Of a stretch of DNA of 64,000 bases, positions 61,753 through 64,000 are shown piece after piece (position 1 is the first letter of the stretch; every line of letters begins with the position of its first letter). The translations under genes were made by a program, and so were the position numbers. The notes beneath the pieces are model-generated. The model searched no databases. It saw nothing but the letters and a program-made list of their open reading frames with translations, and was not told the origin of the DNA. Source of the stretch: Burkholderia sp. NRF60-BP8 (GTDB taxonomy: Bacteria > Pseudomonadota > Gammaproteobacteria > Burkholderiales > Burkholderiaceae). The DNA lies in contig NZ_CP013373.1 of assembly GCF_001522585.2 (NCBI RefSeq), forward strand, positions 2,976,001 to 3,040,000. Reading direction: 5' to 3'.

Positions 61753-63322
61753 CGAAGTCGTCGATCTGTCGCGTCTGCAGTTCGGCATCACGGCGCTCTA
61801 CCACTTCCTGTTCGTGCCGCTGACGCTCGGCCTGTCCTGGCTGCTCGTCATCATGGAAGCGGTCTACGTGATGACCGGCAAACAGGTCTACAAGGACATG
61901 ACCCAGTTCTGGGGCAAGCTGTTCGGGATCAATTTCGCGATGGGCGTGACGACCGGCATCACGCTCGAATTCCAGTTCGGCACGAACTGGTCGTACTACT
62001 CGCACTACGTCGGCGACATCTTCGGCGTGCCGCTCGCGGTCGAAGGCCTGATGGCGTTCTTCCTCGAATCGACGTTCGTCGGCCTGTTCTTCTTCGGCTG
62101 GAACCGCTTGTCGAAGGTCAAGCACTTGATCGTCACGTTCCTCGTCGCGCTGGGCTCGAACCTGTCGGCTCTGTGGATCCTCGTCGCGAACGGCTGGATG
62201 AACAATCCGGTCGGCGCCGAATTCAATTACCAGACGATGCGCATGGAGCTGACGAGCCTGTTCGACGTGCTGTTCAACCCGGTCGCGCAGGTGAAGTTCG
62301 TGCATACGGTGTCGGCCGGCTACGTGACGGCCGCGATGTTCGTGCTCGGCGTGTCGTCGTGGTACCTGCTGAAGAAGCGCGACGTCGACTTCGCGCTGCG
62401 CTCGTTCGCGGTCGCGGCCGGCTTCGGCCTCGCGGCGACGCTGTGCGTGATCGTGCTCGGCGACGAATCGGGCTATACGACCGGCGAAGTGCAGAAGATG
62501 AAGCTCGCCGCAATCGAATCCGAATGGGAAACGCAGCCGGCGCCCGCATCGTTCACGCTGATCGGCATTCCGAACCAGGCGGAACAGCGCACCGACTACG
62601 CGATCAAGATCCCGTATGCGCTCGGCCTGATCGCGACGCGCTCGATCGACGAGCCGGTGATCGGCCTGCGCGAGCTCGCGAAGCACAGCGAGGAGCACAT
62701 CCGGAGCGGGATGGTTGCGTATGGCGCGCTGCAGAAGATCAAGGAAGGCGACACGAGCGACGCGACCCGCGCACTGTTCGACCAGCACAAGCAGTATCTC
62801 GGCTACGGGCTGATGCTCAAGCAGTTCACGCCGAACGTGGTCGACGCGACGCCCGAGCAGGTCAAGGCCGCCGCGCAGAAGACGATCCCGCCGGTCGCGC
62901 CCGTGTTCTTCTCGTTCCGGATCATGGTGTTCCTCGGCTTCCTGTTCCTCGCGACCTTCGCCGCCGCGTTCTGGTTCTGCGCGCGCCGCGAACTGCTGCA
63001 GGACAACCGCCGCTGGTTCCTCCGCTACGCGGTGTGGGCGATCCCGCTGCCGTGGCTCGCCGCGGAATTCGGCTGGGTCGTCGCCGAACTCGGCCGCCAG
63101 CCGTGGACCATCGCCGGCATCCTGCCGACGCACCTGTCCGCGTCGAGCCTGCAGCCGAGCGACCTGTACCTGAGCCTCGCCGGTTTCATCGCGTTCTACA
63201 CCGCGCTGTTCGTCATCGAGATCAAGCTGATGTTCAAGTACGCGCGCCTCGGCCCGTCGTCGCTGCATACCGGCCGCTATCACCACGAACTCGCCGCTGC
63301 CGGCGAGCGGGCCGCAGTCTGA
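61742..63322 (+). CDS. cydA: Cytochrome bd ubiquinol oxidase subunit I
   Basis: A 526-residue CydA. The haem ligand His21 is in [15 protein letters not shown], the second His in [17 protein letters not shown], and the b558 Met is in the [14 protein letters not shown] helix. The [15 protein letters not shown] motif and a long (L-type) Q-loop around residues 250-370 are present. It oxidises ubiquinol and reduces O2 at low oxygen. Start ATG 61742 with GGGAG upstream. cydB follows after 31 bases. Confidence 0.97.
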   Translation: MISSEVVDLSRLQFGITALYHFLFVPLTLGLSWLLVIMEAVYVMTGKQVYKDMTQFWGKLFGINFAMGVTTGITLEFQFGTNWSYYSHYVGDIFGVPLAVEGLMAFFLESTFVGLFFFGWNRLSKVKHLIVTFLVALGSNLSALWILVANGWMNNPVGAEFNYQTMRMELTSLFDVLFNPVAQVKFVHTVSAGYVTAAMFVLGVSSWYLLKKRDVDFALRSFAVAAGFGLAATLCVIVLGDESGYTTGEVQKMKLAAIESEWETQPAPASFTLIGIPNQAEQRTDYAIKIPYALGLIATRSIDEPVIGLRELAKHSEEHIRSGMVAYGALQKIKEGDTSDATRALFDQHKQYLGYGLMLKQFTPNVVDATPEQVKAAAQKTIPPVAPVFFSFRIMVFLGFLFLATFAAAFWFCARRELLQDNRRWFLRYAVWAIPLPWLAAEFGWVVAELGRQPWTIAGILPTHLSASSLQPSDLYLSLAGFIAFYTALFVIEIKLMFKYARLGPSSLHTGRYHHELAAAGERAAV

Positions 63323-63353
63323 GCACGCCCTCGCAACCGAACAAGGAATCGCT

Positions 63354-64000
63354 ATGGACTATGCAACTCTCAAGCTGATCTGGTGGCTGCTCGTCGGCGT
63401 GCTGCTGATCGGCTTTGCCGTCACCGACGGCTTCGACATGGGCGCGACCGCGCTGCTGCCGTTCCTCGGCAAGACCGACGAGGAGCGCCGCATCATCATC
63501 AACACCGTCGGCGCGACGTGGGAAGGCAACCAGGTGTGGCTGATCACGGCCGGCGGCGCGATGTTCGCCGCGTGGCCGCTCGTCTACGCGGCGTCGTTCT
63601 CCGGCTTCTACTTCGCGATGCTGCTGGTGCTGTTCGCGCTGTTCTTCCGGCCGGTGGGTTTCGACTACCGCAGCAAGCGGCCCGACCCGCGCTGGCGCGC
63701 GGGCTGGGACTGGGGCCTGTTCGTCGGCGGCTTCGTGCCGGCGCTGGTGTTCGGCGTCGCGTTCGGCAACCTGCTGCAGGGCGTGCCGTTCAAGTTCGAC
63801 AGCGACCTGCGCGTGACCTACTACGGCGGCTTCTGGGCGTTGCTGAATCCGTTCGCGCTGCTGTGCGGGCTCGTCAGCCTCACGATGCTCGTCGCGCACG
63901 GCGCCGCGTTCATCAAGATGAAGACCGACGGCGCGATCGCGCGCCGCGCGTCGATCGCGCTGCGCGTCGCGTCGTTGCTCGCGGTCGTGCTGTTCGTGCT
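63354..64000 (+). CDS. cydB: Cytochrome bd ubiquinol oxidase subunit II (5' part)
   Basis: The first 215 residues of CydB (the gene runs off the window). It begins [30 protein letters not shown], then [29 protein letters not shown] and [18 protein letters not shown], all typical of subunit II. AAGGA lies 6 bases upstream of ATG 63354. It pairs with CydA in the bd oxidase. Confidence 0.96.
   Translation, partial: MDYATLKLIWWLLVGVLLIGFAVTDGFDMGATALLPFLGKTDEERRIIINTVGATWEGNQVWLITAGGAMFAAWPLVYAASFSGFYFAMLLVLFALFFRPVGFDYRSKRPDPRWRAGWDWGLFVGGFVPALVFGVAFGNLLQGVPFKFDSDLRVTYYGGFWALLNPFALLCGLVSLTMLVAHGAAFIKMKTDGAIARRASIALRVASLLAVVLFV

Overview
The window is GC-rich (about two-thirds G+C) with strong GC3 bias, dense operons and many 4-base ATGA overlaps. 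Gene content and order (hprK-rapZ next to ptsN and hpf, lptCAB-rpoN, prs-rplY-pth with tRNA-Gln(TTG), cydP-cydA-cydB, uvrA/MFS/ssb, phaA-phaB-phasin, CIRCE in front of rpoH) point to a beta-proteobacterium of the genus Burkholderia, most likely the main chromosome of a cepacia-complex-like strain. The genus assignment is inference from family resemblance and synteny; no search was run. I see no insertion sequence, prophage, CRISPR array or rRNA operon.

Layout. 1-761: 3'-truncated M48 metalloprotease lipoprotein. 975-15228: a divergent aryl-polyene / xanthomonadin-like pigment cluster. Its left arm (minus strand) carries an acyl carrier protein, a ketoreductase, a chorismatase and a glycosyltransferase. 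Its right arm (plus strand) carries a membrane protein, an AMP ligase fused to a hotdog dehydratase, an LpxL-like acyltransferase, a LolA-like protein, an MMPL exporter, a NodB-type deacetylase, a ketosynthase, a chain-length-factor-like partner, a second dehydratase and a small secreted protein. 15330-18661: polyhydroxybutyrate genes phaB, phaA and a phasin. 19158-21849: an orphan ParA, two DNA glycosylases and ssb. 21953-27633: MFS transporter, uvrA, AI-2E-type permease. 27724-32918 (minus): purU, a Nudix hydrolase, a LysE exporter, apt and a KefB-type antiporter. 33044-42275 (plus): kdsD-kdsC-lptC-lptA-lptB-rpoN-hpf-ptsN-hprK-rapZ and a Lon-N-domain protein, linking LPS inner-core synthesis and transport to sigma-54 and nitrogen-PTS signalling. 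42392-44351: mutY and mutM. 44597-50576: TPR lipoprotein-export partner, lolB, ispE, tRNA-Gln, prs, rplY, pth. 50694-54763: hisC, ferredoxin, coaD, rsmD, ftsY. 54856-58677: maiA, ybiB, and leuA behind a leucine leader peptide. 58818-61110: NTF2-like protein, pagL and rpoH. 61477-end: cydP, cydA and the start of cydB.

How the genes work together. The pigment cluster looks self-contained. A chorismate-derived hydroxybenzoate starter would be activated by the ligase and elongated on the carrier protein by the KS/CLF pair. Ketoreductase and dehydratases would build the polyene, which would then be glycosylated or acylated and moved to the outer membrane by the acyltransferase, LolA-like and MMPL proteins.

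The clearest regulatory elements are: a perfect CIRCE element with a sigma-E-like promoter in front of rpoH; a Leu-codon-rich leader peptide with stacked hairpins in front of leuA; a perfect FNR-type box overlapping the cydP start; and several strong intrinsic terminators. Two housekeeping genes, ispE and rpoN, change base composition sharply in their 3' halves, which suggests mosaic ancestry.
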